A stretch of DNA of 64,000 nt from contig NC_080042.1 in NCBI RefSeq assembly GCF_012489685.1, positions 80,171,093 through 80,235,092 on the forward strand, read 5' to 3'. This document shows positions 34,577-46,284 of this stretch, in pieces. The translations under genes and the position numbers were made by a program. The notes under the pieces were generated by a model. It was not told where the DNA came from. It was given only the letters and a program-made list of their open reading frames with translations, and did no database searches. This stretch comes from Lotus japonicus. Taxonomy: Eukaryota > Streptophyta > Magnoliopsida > Fabales > Fabaceae. Position 1 is the stretch's first letter. Every line of letters begins with the position of its first letter.

Positions 34577-35368
34577 ATCAGTTTTGTAAGCTAGCAAAAA
34601 CAAAAAATTATAGTGGCAGTAGGGGAATTGACCTTAAATGTCACTTCTAACCATCATGACAATAATTCCGGTGTACATGTGAGAAGGAAAAGTACAGATG
34701 CATCAGCTCAAACGTTTTATTGAGTTTGGGTTGAGATAGAAGCAATCATGTGGGATATTTTTAGTACAGTGAAATCAATATTTCGCGAATGAGTTAGAAT
34801 GAGGATTCCTGTTTCAGTGTTTCATTCTCTGCTCAATTTCTGGTTTACAAATGAGAAGAACAAGTGAGATACATTTGAATTTGAGTTGAGGTAGCAATCA
34901 TCTGGGACATTTTTGGTATAGTGAAAATCATCATTTGAATCATACAAGTAGGGTGAGGGTTCCTGTTTCATGTTCATGCTCCATTCAAGAATGAATTTTT
35001 AATCAATAAAAACAAAATGATTAATAATTCATTACTTAATTTACAAAGCTGATAACCACTTTATAACATAAATAAAAGGCAGCCATTGAGATTTTATTCA
35101 ATTTCTTAGAAACAACAATTTGTACTTTGTATCTCTTCACATTGGCATGAAACTGATTTTTTTTTTGTTCTCCACACTTTTTGCTTCCTTCTCTATAACT
35201 CAGGTTATGGTATTAGTATTACAAACTAATGATGACTAACATGAGGCTGCTTACATGTTAACCTGTCATGTTATTATACACTTCACATGAAGAGTCAAAC
35301 ATGATATCCATAATATACATGCTAATAGGTGCATGTTAACTGCAAAGGTTATTACTTATTAGCTAAAG
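34577..35368. other. 3' flank of the UBP gene
   Basis: Contains two related stretches (GTTTGGGTTGAGATAGAAGCAATCATGTGGGA-like at about 34720 and again at 34880), a decayed local duplication in the 3' UTR. No other gene. Confidence 0.4.
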
Positions 35369-35463
35369 AGCTTGTTTGGATACAGACTTATTGAAGCTTA
35401 TCTACTTAAAAAAAAGCACTAGATAAGCTTCAAGAAGTGCTCTTTATTTTACATCCAAACCAG
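35369..35463. mobile_element. short hairpin MITE
   Basis: About 95 bp. GCTTGTTTGGAT at the left and ATCCAAACC at the right are inverted, and inside lies a perfect 14 bp inverted repeat TTGAAGCTTATCTA / TAGATAAGCTTCAA (35391-35404 and 35420-35433). No clear target duplication was found, so the superfamily is open. Confidence 0.5.
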
Positions 35464-35575
35464 TTGAAAGTCCCTAAAGTCATTATTATTAGCCTTACTT
35501 GTTATAGCTCCTGACTGAGTCAATATTCCACCACCATTAGAAGTTAGGATAAAGTGAATCCTACAACACAAACAG

Positions 35576-36626
35576 TTATTGAGTAAACCTCCTCATCTTA
35601 AAGCTTGGCTTGTGCATGACAACCTTCAAAGTACTCTTGAGCTTCCCCAAACCTTCAGTACCAATACCTTGCACCCACAACACAGTTCTGGTTCTTCCAC
35701 CCACAGTCAACATCTCAGCCTTTATCACATTGGCTTTCATTGACCTCAGAGCCCTTGCTATGGCTGACATCAATTCAGGCCTATCCTCACAGCTTAAAGT
35801 GGCCTTCACTATCATACCTTTGTCTTCATTGCATTTTTCCAAGTTCAGTCTATCTGCCCCACTAGGAAACTTAACCTCCTTTGGACCATCAACTTCCAAT
35901 TTGGATACTTTTTTCCTCAGCTCCTTCACTTGCTTGATAGTCTCTGACAGTACTGTTGCTTTGTCCTTCTGTTATTGACAACAGAATCTAAATTTAGCAA
36001 GCTTGTCAAGAAAGATATAAAAGAAAATAAGATATACGAAGAAATTCACCCCCTTCTCACATATTTTATAGCCCCTTTTATAAGAAAACTCATAATATCA
36101 ACTGCAATTGGAATTCCATCAATTACTTGTCTCTAAAACAAAGTTTAGTTTACCTAGTTTCTTACTACGCAATTAGGGATATTTCATAAAATGCATCTAT
36201 GTAACTACGATTATTTTTTGAAAGGAACTACGATTATATGACCAATCATATATGTCGTTTATTATTGTATCAACAATAATCTTCATAATGCCACTTACTT
36301 TGATTATGTTGGGGAGGGTGTTGCGGAGCGTGTCATATTGACCATTGATTCGCGTTCTACGTCTCTTTTCTGCTTCACTGTGTTTCTTAGCAGCCAATAA
36401 TTTGATCTCTTCAGTTGATCTTGGCTTTGAGAAACTGTTCTTGTATGTTTGTGAGAGGAATGTCCGGGGAAAGCTACTTCCTATCATTGAAGCTTCTGAG
36501 TTGTAGTAATTTCGAAAATGCTGCATGCCCTGTTCTAACAATTTTAGTACAACAAAAGAAAGAAAAGTAACAAGGTTTGATTTTAACATTAAACAAAGGA
36601 ACTTGTACCTGTTGAAATGAAACCAT
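35576..36626 (-). CDS. bHLH transcription factor with ACT-like C-terminus (bHLH131-like)
   Basis: Three coding exons: 36626-36609 (six codons), 36529-36299 and 35968-35576, together 213 codons plus TAA. The basic region KKHSEAEKRRRTRINGQY carries H56, E60 and R64, the residues that read an E-box and G-box (CACGTG). Helix 1 and the loop run through YDTLRNTLPNIIK; helix 2 KDKATVLSETIKQVKELRKKV begins exon 3, so the intron falls exactly in the loop, as usual. Residues after about 135 (GMIVKATLSCEDRPELMSAI and the strand ending VLWVQG) resemble the ACT-like dimer fold of this subgroup. The only in-frame ATG is at 36626; a longer upstream frame has none. A start at the Met of GMQHF in exon 2 is possible. 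Confidence 0.87.
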
Positions 36627-37845
36627 TGAATTGAATTGAATTTGGTTTGCTGCTATGGAAGCTTGTCGGCTAAAAGAGGAAGATGAGGAGAAGGTTTCCT
36701 TTGGTGGCAACTTTTATGTTGCTTTAATAAGATCTTCCTTAATGAATATAAATAACTGATGTAGTAATTGCAAGTTAAGAATATGATTTTGCAAATTAAA
36801 AAAGATTCTAAAAAACTTGTCTTCTAAAAATGGTGAATCAGAAGATAATAATGGTATTATTTGCATTTAAAGTAGGCATGATTTCGAACTTTATGGTAAG
36901 ATCATTGTCTTAAAATCCTTATTTGCACGTGAAATCTTGATTTTTTTTTGTTACACGTAAAATCTTGATTTACTTCGACTTTATTTTTTTCGGACAATAT
37001 GCAATGCATATCTATTTCGTTAAATTGGTTACCAACTTGTACCATGAATAATTTCTAATTAAGTTTTTTTAATTTACTATTTATTAATAAAAATTACTTC
37101 GAACATGATTCAAGTTTAATATACACGGAATATCATATCATTATTATGATTTGATTCCTTCAGATATTTTTCTTTTAGGTAGCTTTATTATATCCTTTAT
37201 TTCCTCCATTGGAATCTTAACTATATTCTATAACAAACACACCAATACAACGGAATCAATTCTTTCTTTACAAGCTTTGCAAAGTTTCAATCCTCACACA
37301 ATCACACTTCCCCTAAAATTATTTATCAGATTAGAATAATATTTATTTCAGCGAAAATTTAATTCAGTAACCAATATTAATAATTTACCATAGTTCATGG
37401 ACCAAAACCATAATTAACTCTGTTTATTTAATATGCTGACGTTTTTTTAAAGGATGAATTTCAGTGAAAATTTAATTCAGAGATTAATTCTAATAAATCA
37501 CTTAAGTTCAAGAACCAAAATTTAAATTATATTCTATCTTCCTCTTGTAACAAAAAAAAAAAGTTCAAGAACCAAAATCATATTTAACCCTATTTTCTAT
37601 ATTAAACATGCTGATAATCTGATATTTTATTTACGTTAAACATGCTGACATTAATGCCATTTAGATTAGAAATAATTTGTCAGCTTGTCTTAATAAGTTA
37701 GGGAGGTCCATTTAAAGCAGTAGAGAGGAACCTTCTCTTTTTGGGAGTTGAGGCATAGAGAGGCGACAAATTGCAAGGAAGTAGTTGTGGGTTTGCTTAG
37801 CAGTAGTGTTGATGTGTGTAAACATTAGTTGAGGAATGATATAGT
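36627..37845. other. promoter side of the bHLH gene, AT-rich
   Basis: No coding region. A decayed direct repeat occurs at about 37355-37420 and 37455-37530 (GAAAATTTAATTCAG and AAGTTCA-GAACCAAAA motifs). Confidence 0.4.
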
Positions 37846-37850
37846 GTGAG

Positions 37851-38153
37851 TGTTGATTCTCTAATTCAGAAACTCACACACAGATTCACAATCCTCAAGG
37901 CAATCAATCTTGATAATCAAGATTAGGATTAGTGCATGAGAAGGAAGCTAATTGCATATCACATGAATTAACTATGTCTGAGAGAGAATGAAATTTTATT
38001 AGTATTGATTGCACAATCACAGTACGTATTACAACATTTATAGCTAATCATTAGCTGAGGACTAAAACTAGCTCAGCTCACAAACTAAAGGACTAAACTC
38101 TAAACCTTATACAACCATAAGGACTAAATTCTGAATTATACAATATTACAACA
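37851..38153 (-). repeat. 3' LTR of the copia element
   Basis: 303 bp from TGTTGATTCTC to TATTACAACA. The GTGAG target duplication lies at 37846-37850. A purine tract (minus strand AGGAGGGAAT, 38154-38163) adjoins its inner edge. It differs from the other LTR by about six substitutions and lacks 8 bases. Confidence 0.93.
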
Positions 38154-38160
38154 TTCCCTC

Positions 38161-40330
38161 CTAATTCAGAATTTCAGTTGCAGACATAATGTTCAATCCT
38201 TTACACAGTGTATTGAACCTCTCAACCCTCAAAGGTTTAGTAAACAAATCTGCAAGTTGTTTTTCAGTTGGGCAATGAACCAACTCCAAAGCTCCTTTAG
38301 TAACCTGATCCCTTAGGAAATGAAACCTAGTTTCAATATGCTTGCTTCTTCCATGTGCCACAGGATGCTTAGTCAAGTCTATAGCTGACTGATTATCTAT
38401 CATTAGCTTCATCACATTAGAGCTTCTCAGACCTATCTCTTCCATTAACATGCTTAACCATAGAGCCTGACAAGCACTAAATGAAGCTGCTACATAATAC
38501 ATATTCGGCTTCACAAGAGGAAAGAGCCACAATCGGCTGCTTCTTAGAACACCAAGACACTGGTGCATCACCACATAAGAACACATATCCAGTAGTGCTC
38601 TTCCTATCATCCTTGTCTCCACTCCAATCTGAATCTACATAGTCAGTCACTTCACATTTCACATTGTAAGCCTTCTTGGGAAATAAAACTCCATGGTCAA
38701 GGGTTCCCTTGATATACCTAAGTATCCTTTTTGCTGCCAGAAAATGAGTCTCTTTGGGATCTTCCATAAACTTGCTTATTAAACCAACCCCATAACTGAT
38801 TTCAGGCCTGCTACAACAAAGGTATCTCAATGAACCCACTATCTGCTTAAACAATGTTCCATCTACAGGCTTTCCTTGATCAGTCTTTGTCAATATCACA
38901 CTGCAATCCACTGGAGTAGTCACTGAATTACACTCAGCTAAATTGAATCTTTTCAATACATCCACTGCATACTTTCTCTGACACATGAAAATCCCTCTCT
39001 CAGTTCTGAGAAACTCAATTCCCAGAAAATATGAAAGCTCACCCATGTCACTCATCTCAAACTCAGCTTGCATATTACTCTTGAATTTTGCTATCTCATT
39101 CTCATCACTTCCTGTGACCAAAAGATCATCTACATATAAACACACTATTAGCAGTCCAACCTTCTTAGACTTCTGAACATACACTCCATGCTCAGATGTA
39201 CACTTCAGAAATCCCAGTTTGCTAAGGAATGAGTCAATCCTCTTGTTCCAAGCCCGAGGGGCTTGCTTGAGACCATAAAGTGCTTTATGTAGCCTAAACA
39301 CTTTATCTTCATTCTCTGAACTTTCAAACCCTGGTGGTTGTTTAACATAGACCTCCTCATCAAGAGGACCATTGAGAAATGCTGATTTCACATCAAGTTG
39401 ATGTAACTTCCAGTCTTTCAAGCTAGCAGTAGCTACAACCAACCTCACAGTCTCCATTCTAGCCACTGGTGCAAAAACATATGTATAGTCAAGACCCTCC
39501 TTTTGTTGAAATCCCCTAGCTACAAGCCTAGCCTTGTATCTTGACACTGAACCATCTGGTTTCAACTTTGTCTTGAAAATCCATTTAACTGAGATTGGAC
39601 TCTTCCCCTCCGGTAGATCAACTAAGCTCCAGGTCTTGTTCCTTTCAATAGAACTGCGTTCTTCCTTCATTGCATTAACCCAGTTCTCATGTTTGAAAGC
39701 TTGTTCCAAACTCACTGGCTCAGCTTCCACAAACAGTGATAGATGTACCAACTCACCTTCATTTGTGACTTCACTATCAGGAAAAAGAACATAATCACTG
39801 AGTCTTGTGGAAGATTGTCTAACCCTCTGACTTCTCTGGTTCTCAGTAGCTGCTGGAGGTACCAATACTTGTGGTACTGCTTCAGTATGACCCTCATTTC
39901 CTATTTCAACATTCAACTCAGGAAAGTCATAGCTGATTCTGGAACTAGAAGCTTCTGATTTATCTTCATTCCATTCCCAAGTAGCTGATTCATCAACTAC
40001 TACATCCCTGCTGACTACTATTTTATTAGTCATAGGACCCAACAACCTATAAGCTCCAGTAGAATGATATCCTACCAACAAAAGCTTCTCACTCTTGTCA
40101 TCAAGCTTTTTCCTCCTTTGATCAGGTAAATGTCTATAACATACTGAGCCAAATACCCTTAAGTGCCTCACTCTAGGCTTGATTCCAGTCCAAGCTTCTA
40201 AAGGTGTTAAAGACTTTAACTTCCTGGTGGGACACCTATTCAGTATATAGGTGGCAGTGGAAACTGCTTCTCCCCATAGCTTGACTGGTAAACCCTTGCT
40301 CTTTATCATACCCTTTCTCCTTAGAATCCA
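38161..40330 (-). pseudogene. copia pol remnant: integrase C-end, reverse transcriptase, RNase H
   Basis: Beginning at the deletion junction near 40320, the frame shows the C-terminal part of integrase (LPVKLWGEAVSTATYILNR), then RVT_2 reverse transcriptase: WIFKTKLKPDG, ARLVARGFQQ, the QLDVKSAFLNG block and the catalytic CLYVDDLLV. RNase H follows (YVDSDWSGDKDDRKSTTGY, ALSSCEAEY). At about 38491-38504 an extra TTATGTA-type 7-base duplication shifts the frame, and the last 110 residues (DNQSAIDL, HIETRFHFLRD, LADLFTKPL) continue in another phase to a stop at 38161. With gag in a different phase as well, no full polyprotein can be made. Confidence 0.9.
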
Positions 40331-41156
40331 CCTTCTTCTTGAAGTCACCATCATCCTCATTGTTAGTGGATTTTCCAGCACCCTTGTTCTTCCAATTCTT
40401 CTCCTTGGAAGTCTTAGAGTTGCTACCCCATTTCTTCTTGCTAGTACTGCCTCTGACATACAGTGCCTGCTCAGTTTCTCTCTCAGAATCTCGCAGGTTT
40501 AACCTCATTTCATGAGCCTCCAATGAACCTTGAAGCTCTTCCACCTTCATAGTCTCAAGATCCTTAGACTCCTCTATAGTAGTGACTATATGATCAAATC
40601 TTGTAGTCAAAGATCGAAGAACCTTTTCTACAAGCATTTGATCATTCATGGTCTCTCCATTCGTCTTCATTTGGTTTGTCAAGGTCTGAAGTCGAGTGAA
40701 AAACTTAGAAATCGTCTCTGATTTCTCCATCTTCAGAGCTTCATACTGTCTTCTGAGTGTCTGCAACTTGACCTTCTTCAATTTTGCCACACCAGCGTAA
40801 CTCTTGTTCAGAATATCCCACGCCTCCTTCGACGTTTTCGCCGCTGCAATCTTCTCAAAATTGGCAGGGTTAACACACTGATGGATAATGAACAGAGCCC
40901 GCATATCCTTCTTCTTCAACTCCTTATGAGCAGCGCTTTGCTCCGCCGTGTGTTCCGCCGGTAGAGCATCATACCCAGAAGTTACCAACTCCAGAACATC
41001 CTGGAACCCGAAGATTACAAGCATCCGGGTATTCCAACGTTCCCAATCAGTCTTGCCGTCAAGAACCGGCAACGAAGCTGGGAAATTGCCGTTCGTTCCA
41101 GCCATCACCTTCAAAGAAGCGTCCACTTCCACCGGAGCTACCAACGGAGCAAGCAC
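40320..41156 (-). pseudogene. copia gag, C-terminally truncated
   Basis: Starts ATG at 41156. LPVLDGKTDWERWNTRM and the UBN2-type stretch (KTSKEAWDILNKSYAG, QTLRRQYEALKMEKSETI, FTRLQTLTNQMK, VEKVLRSLTTRFDHIV) identify copia Gag. A Lys-rich tail follows, but the CCHC zinc knuckle is gone: the deletion junction joins gag directly to late integrase and the reading phase changes there. Confidence 0.88.
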
Positions 41157-41251
41157 CTCTGTTGTGACTGATTCACACTCCGCCGTAGATCGCCGTGCAC
41201 TGGTGGTGGCTCACGTCTCCGGTCGCCGGATCGTGAAGCTTTGGATACCAC

Positions 41252-41562
41252 TGTTGATTCTCTAATTCAGAAACTCACACACAGATTCACAATCCTCAAG
41301 GCAATCAATCTTGATAATCAAGATTAGGATTAGTGCATGAGAAGGAAGCTAATTGCATATCACATGAATTAACTATGTCTGAGAGAGAATGAAATTTTAT
41401 TAGTATTGAACTATTGATTGCACAATCACAATGTGTATTACAACATTTATAGCTAATCATTAGCTGAGGACTAAAACCAGCTCAGCTCACAAACTAAAGG
41501 ACTAAACTCTAAACCTTATACAACCATAAGGACTAATTTTTGAATTATACAATATTACAACA
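41252..41562 (-). repeat. 5' LTR of the copia element
   Basis: 311 bp; carries an extra ATTGAACT-like 8 bases compared with the other LTR, apparently a small slippage duplication near 41405-41412. Confidence 0.93.
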
Positions 41563-42179
41563 GTGAGGATCAGAGACATACTGAGCTAAGATTAAAATGT
41601 CTATTTCTTACATGTTTCCCTTGAGCAATACATTATAGCTAATGCTTTAGCGTGATAAACTTCGTAAGATGAGTCTCCTATGTGTATGCATTTGGGACAT
41701 TCCTCTTCTTTTATTATTTCAAAATCATATTAGGTTAATCATAGGTATGTAAATATACATATCATGATGTCTATACCAATTTTAACTTTAGTAACATCTA
41801 TATTATTTTGGTTACATCAAGGAAAGAAAGAACAAAACTAAGAAACTATATCATGGCAAAGTAAAGGCACCACCGATGTCGGGGAGGCTCCAAACTTTCC
41901 AATACAATTAGTATTTTAATTATAGTTTTTACTTTTTACATTATCAAAGATAAATATATCCGATATTAAAAAAGAATGTCCCGTGCAATGCACAAGCTAC
42001 CGCAATAGTGTATATAAATTGAATCATCGATAAAATAGCACATTATTAATCTACATCTAGTTTATACAAATGAGCTATGGGTTCAAGTGGTTAAGGCTAA
42101 ACAGTAAACACAAATGTGGGGATGTAGTTTTGCCTATCATTAATAAAGATTGGTATCCATCAAATTTATGGAGAGGTAT

Positions 42180-43385
42180 GCTCTAGTTGGGATCTGTGTA
42201 GGTCCAATATTTGTTGGAGAATTGAGAATGGTTCATTAGGCCTCCCAATTTCTAATAATTAGTACTTTTCTGGATTGATTTTTGGTTGTCTGCCTTTGGT
42301 TCTCTTGAAGGATATGCTACCATGCCTCTGACAGAATTATGAGAAGGAGCATAGTTACAGTGCAGTGCTTTTGTTAATGGGCATGGCTCTTGGGACCTTC
42401 ACAAAATAAATTGTTGGTTTCCAGGAGCATCATTGAACATACTTTGACCGTTGCCTTCATAACCCTTTGGAGAGTAGTGACCACCTGGCTTGGAAATTTA
42501 CTTATGATGGAGTTCTCCCCCTCAAATCTGCCTATGCTTGCTGTAATGCAGTGGATACTGAGGTAAACATAAAAAAGTTTAAGACTGCTTGGAAGTGGAA
42601 GGCCCCTCGGAGAATAGAACTCTTTCTGTGGAAAGTTGCCAATAACATTCTCTTAACCAATGATCAAAGGTTCTCAAGGTTTATGTCTGATAATGCTTCT
42701 TTGTCCCAGGTGCTCTGATGTCATATAATCTGCTATGCTTGTACTTAGGGAGTGTTTCTTTGCAGGTGAAGTTTGGGAGTCCTTGATTCCTAACAGCTTT
42801 AATAGCAAGTTCTCCAGTTTGGGGAGAGATTTATGACTTCTGACAAATCTGGCTGATTATAATCAGTACCAGTTCAATGTTCTATGGATATTCTATGGAA
42901 AGCCAAGAATGAATCAATTTTCGATAGGATTGGCAGCTCTCCTAATGTCACCTGTAACAGAATTCTAAAGATAATTACTGATGTTAATCTTGCTGCTTTG
43001 AACTCCCCTTCTGCTTTTTCTGTCCATCGAGTGAGTAGAACAATCATGCTCAAAGAATCCAGCTTGTGGTGTTGTCATAAGGAAGCATGAAAGAAATTTC
43101 CTTGTTGGTTTCTCTGTTAATTTGGGACCAGCTCAATCCTACATGTTGAGCTTTGGGGAATTCTGCATGGCACAGAGATCTCTTTAGCAAGGGGTTTCCC
43201 CAAAATCCTTATTGAGTCTGACTTAGAATTAGCAATCATATTTCTAGACAAATGTTGCCTAAATTACAATCCTATTGCTCCTCTGATTAGAGAGATCAAA
43301 GGCCTAATCAATTATTTCTTCCAATTTCATTGGAAGCACATCTATAGAGAAGTCAATACACTTGCGGATGTATGAGAATCTACGA
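42180..43385 (+). pseudogene. LINE remnant: zf-RVT and RNase H parts
   Basis: At 42476-42716 the frame D-H-L-A-W-K-F-T-Y-D-G, L-K-S-A-Y, W-K-W-K-A-P-R-R-I-E-L-F-L-W-K matches the zinc-binding region after reverse transcriptase in plant L1 LINEs. At 42884-43080 comes I-L-W-K-A-K-N-E-S-I-F (W-K-x-R-N-x-x-x-F type), and at 43140-43380, in another phase, A-R-G-F-P-K-I-L-I-E-S-D and H-W-K-H-I-Y-R-E-V-N-T-L-A-D, the RNase H E-S-D and R-E-x-N-x-x-A-D motifs. Several frame breaks and stops show it is dead; the reverse transcriptase core is absent. Confidence 0.75.
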
Positions 43386-43650
43386 TAGTATTTCATCCTT
43401 TGCTTTAATCCCATTTATGTTTGATGCTTGTAACACCTTATACTTAAGTAACTAGTAACCCTTAGACTTTGGTCAAAGATCAGGTGATAAAAGTGAGGTG
43501 AAGCACACTGGTATCTAGTGACTAGTTCATATTTGGCTCATGAAAAAAAATGGGTAAACACATTTTGAGATGTATACTTTCCAAATGAGAGAAAAGAGGC
43601 AGACAAGAAAATACATAAAGATGTGATAAAAGAGATATTGAGAAAAAAAA

Positions 43651-44344
43651 GGTGACGTCTTGGCTATTGTCTCATTTGAGACAGTTTCAAAACAGTCCTA
43701 AATGCAACCAATTAAGGCATGACACGTGTTAATTCTATTTTTTTATTTTTTATTTTTAATAGTAACTAGATATTCAATCTTTTAACACCAACATTTTACT
43801 AAACTAAATTTTAGTCCAAATTAATCTACATTATTATACTTTCTTCTCAAGATATCATAAATTATGATTTAACCCATAACATTTATCAAATTATATTTTA
43901 AATCTTCAGCAATCAATATTTTATGTGGTATTTCAAAAACTATCACAAATATTGACTTTGTAACCGTTAGGTCAAACTTAACAACCGTAAAAAAACAATT
44001 CAACCACGTTAAAAAAAAAAAAACTTCGTCCTTAACATCATCTCCGTTAGTTTCGCCACCGCCGCTCGCTGCAGACCGCCGCCAGTGACGCTAGCCTTTC
44101 GCCTACAAATCCTATTTTCACGGTCGAAATTATAATTTATTACATCTTGAGAAAAAAGTATAATAATGAAAATTAGTTGGGACTAAAATTTAGTTTAGTA
44201 AAATGTTGGAGTTCAAAGATTGAATATCTTGTGACTATTAAAAATAAAAAATAAAAAATAGAAATAACACGTGTCATGCCTTTATTTGTTGATTTGTGAC
44301 TGTTTTGAAACTGTCTCATTTGAGACAACACCAAAAAATTACCC
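43651..44344. mobile_element. element with ~220 bp terminal inverted repeats (MULE-like)
   Basis: About 220 bases at each end are inverted copies: from 43667 TTGTCTCATTTGAGACAGTT and inward AGGCATGACACGTGTTA, TTTACTAAACTAAATTTTAG and TCTCAAGAT, matched by the reverse complement of about 44126-44344. Each end carries its own perfect hairpin GTCTCATTTGAGAC. The centre (43990-44120) is a GC-richer unique stretch with CCACCGCCGCTCGCTGC. Long inverted repeats are typical of Mutator-like elements, but no convincing 9 bp duplication is left and no transposase is coded. Confidence 0.72.
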
Positions 44345-46284
44345 AGAGAAAGGTGGAAAAATCAGGTGAATCAAATAATAAAACACTTCTGATGTTTAAA
44401 AGTCAGAACAGTTAACTCATGTACCAATCGGTTTTCTGAATTCAGAAACAATTTCCAAAACTTTTTTTTCAGAAGAAAAAAACAGTTTAAACGAGATGTT
44501 TTTGCAAATTTGAAAAATCTGACTAGAAAATATTTTAAAAACAGCTTATATCTCAAAACAGGGTAATTCATTTGTTTTGTGAAAATAATGAACAGATTTT
44601 TCAGTTACAATCTTACCGAAATTAATGTTATCTCTTACCTTTACTTTGATATTTAGATCATCAAATGGCTTTTAGCAAAAGCCAACCACTAGTTTTATCA
44701 AAATAAGGCCTGGCAGAATTGGCAACTACCCCGCTATTCTACCAGTTTTGATCAACCATAGCATAAGACTCCTTTTGGCTTATTAAAATCGATAGCCTTA
44801 AAAAAACTTATTTAGGTGCAACACAATTTCAGTCCAGACTACAGACAGAACACAAAATATTAGAATCTCCAATTCTCCATATTCAGCTCAATCCAAATAG
44901 CAAATGATATCAAAGCTCATAGTTTTAAGTTGCCATTATTGAGGACTGATGTGGTATGCAACCACCATCCAATGGAGCTCTGGGGTTTTGTTGCTGCATC
45001 ATCCAATCCAGTTTGAAATTTGAACTATACCACAGCATAGACACTCAGAAAAAGAAAAATTGAGAATGCAGCTGAGTAAATTGGCAGACAAACCAACAAC
45101 TGTTCAACACAATTACAGAAAAAATACCAATATCCTAACAGCATATAATGTAAAATCCAGAGCATTTTGGAGAAAAAGAACAGTACAGTGCAATGAAAAC
45201 AGAATGGGGGATAATACTTTACTCTCTTGTTTTATGCATTTGGTAACTTTTCTACAAGATACAGATACAACAGTATATTACTTCCCTAAACGAAGGGTCA
45301 CCATTAGTTTATACATGAAAAAACTAGATTACAAAAATATATCCTAACTAAACTGTTATAGAGTAAAAGAAATCACTTTGGACTGCAGCAAAGGCAAATC
45401 ACACGTCTAACAAAATGTTCATAAAAGATGGCAAAAAAAACTCTTCCTACTTTTTTTGTTCTCCTTCATGTGTAATGGGGTCTTATAAACATTGAGACAC
45501 TAAGGGTGCGTTTGATTTGGCATTGATATGGCGTTCGAATGAATGCAAGACCAACGGAGCTCGCTGCTACCTTTCACGCTGAACACACTGAAATGTGCAA
45601 TCTCACATCTGAAGATACATGACAAACAGAAACACACGCTAAGTCATGTGAAAATTTTCTCTACAACTAGGGTAGACAAGATTTACTTTTAAAAGCATAA
45701 ATTCCTGTTGAATTAAACCTAAACAAATTTAGCATTAAAAACTTCAGTCAGTCACTGATCATGAAGAAATAAAGTTCATACTTCAATCATTCCTGAAGTG
45801 AGTTCAACATGGTGAAACTAAACCTAGTATGCACGTCCTTGAGATTCCTAGGCTCTAGTTAACCAGCAATATGTGTGATAAACAAAGTATTAAGAAAAGT
45901 GCAGAGAACTCAATCTTTTGAAGCTCAGCTACGTAGTGTCATGCTTCCACAAAAACTATGACTCAGAAACCAACTCACTCAGAGTATGACAAGCACATTG
46001 TTATCAACTGAAGCATACAATCATGAATCAAACCAAATATTTTCTATTGAATTTCTAAAAGGCCAAGATAAAAGGGGCGTTACAAAAATTGCAGTGTATA
46101 AACAATGCAATGCCTCTTCCAAAACAAGGTAAGCACAGAATCAACAACTATACTATCAATTTCCTGTTCTCAGTTGTTTTTCTTAGTATGTGCAGAACAC
46201 TATCCAAAAAACACTATCTTTCTGCTTCACAATAGCATGCTGCTAGAACTAACCAAATACCAGAAAGAAAGTAAAAAGAAACTA
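44345..46284. other. intergenic DNA between the inverted-repeat element and the J-like gene
   Basis: AT-rich. At 45507 GGGTGCGTTTGATTTGGCATT looks like one end of a hAT- or Harbinger-type element without a visible partner. The right part is likely 3' UTR of the J-like gene. No other gene seen. Confidence 0.4.

Larger units (their letters stand above)
37851..41562 (-). mobile_element. copia LTR retrotransposon, internally deleted
   Basis: LTRs at 37851-38153 and 41252-41562 share TGTTG...CAACA ends and are flanked by GTGAG at 37846-37850 and 41563-41567, so both insertion ends survive. A primer site TGGTATCCAAAGC (minus strand, 41250-41238) lies one base inside the 5' LTR. Inside are gag (41156 to about 40320) and the end of integrase, reverse transcriptase and RNase H (about 40320 to 38161). 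Zinc knuckle, protease and the catalytic part of integrase are missing. Total 3.7 kb against about 5 kb for intact copia elements. The LTRs are about 98% alike, so insertion was fairly recent. Confidence 0.94.

Noticed and set aside
36627..36710. Longer N-terminus for the bHLH protein
   Set aside because: The frame is open but has no ATG before a stop upstream; the first ATG in frame is at 36626.
43642..43650. 9 bp target duplication for the long-TIR element (GAAAAAAAA against AGAGAAAGG)
   Set aside because: The match is poor and A-rich; not accepted as a duplication.
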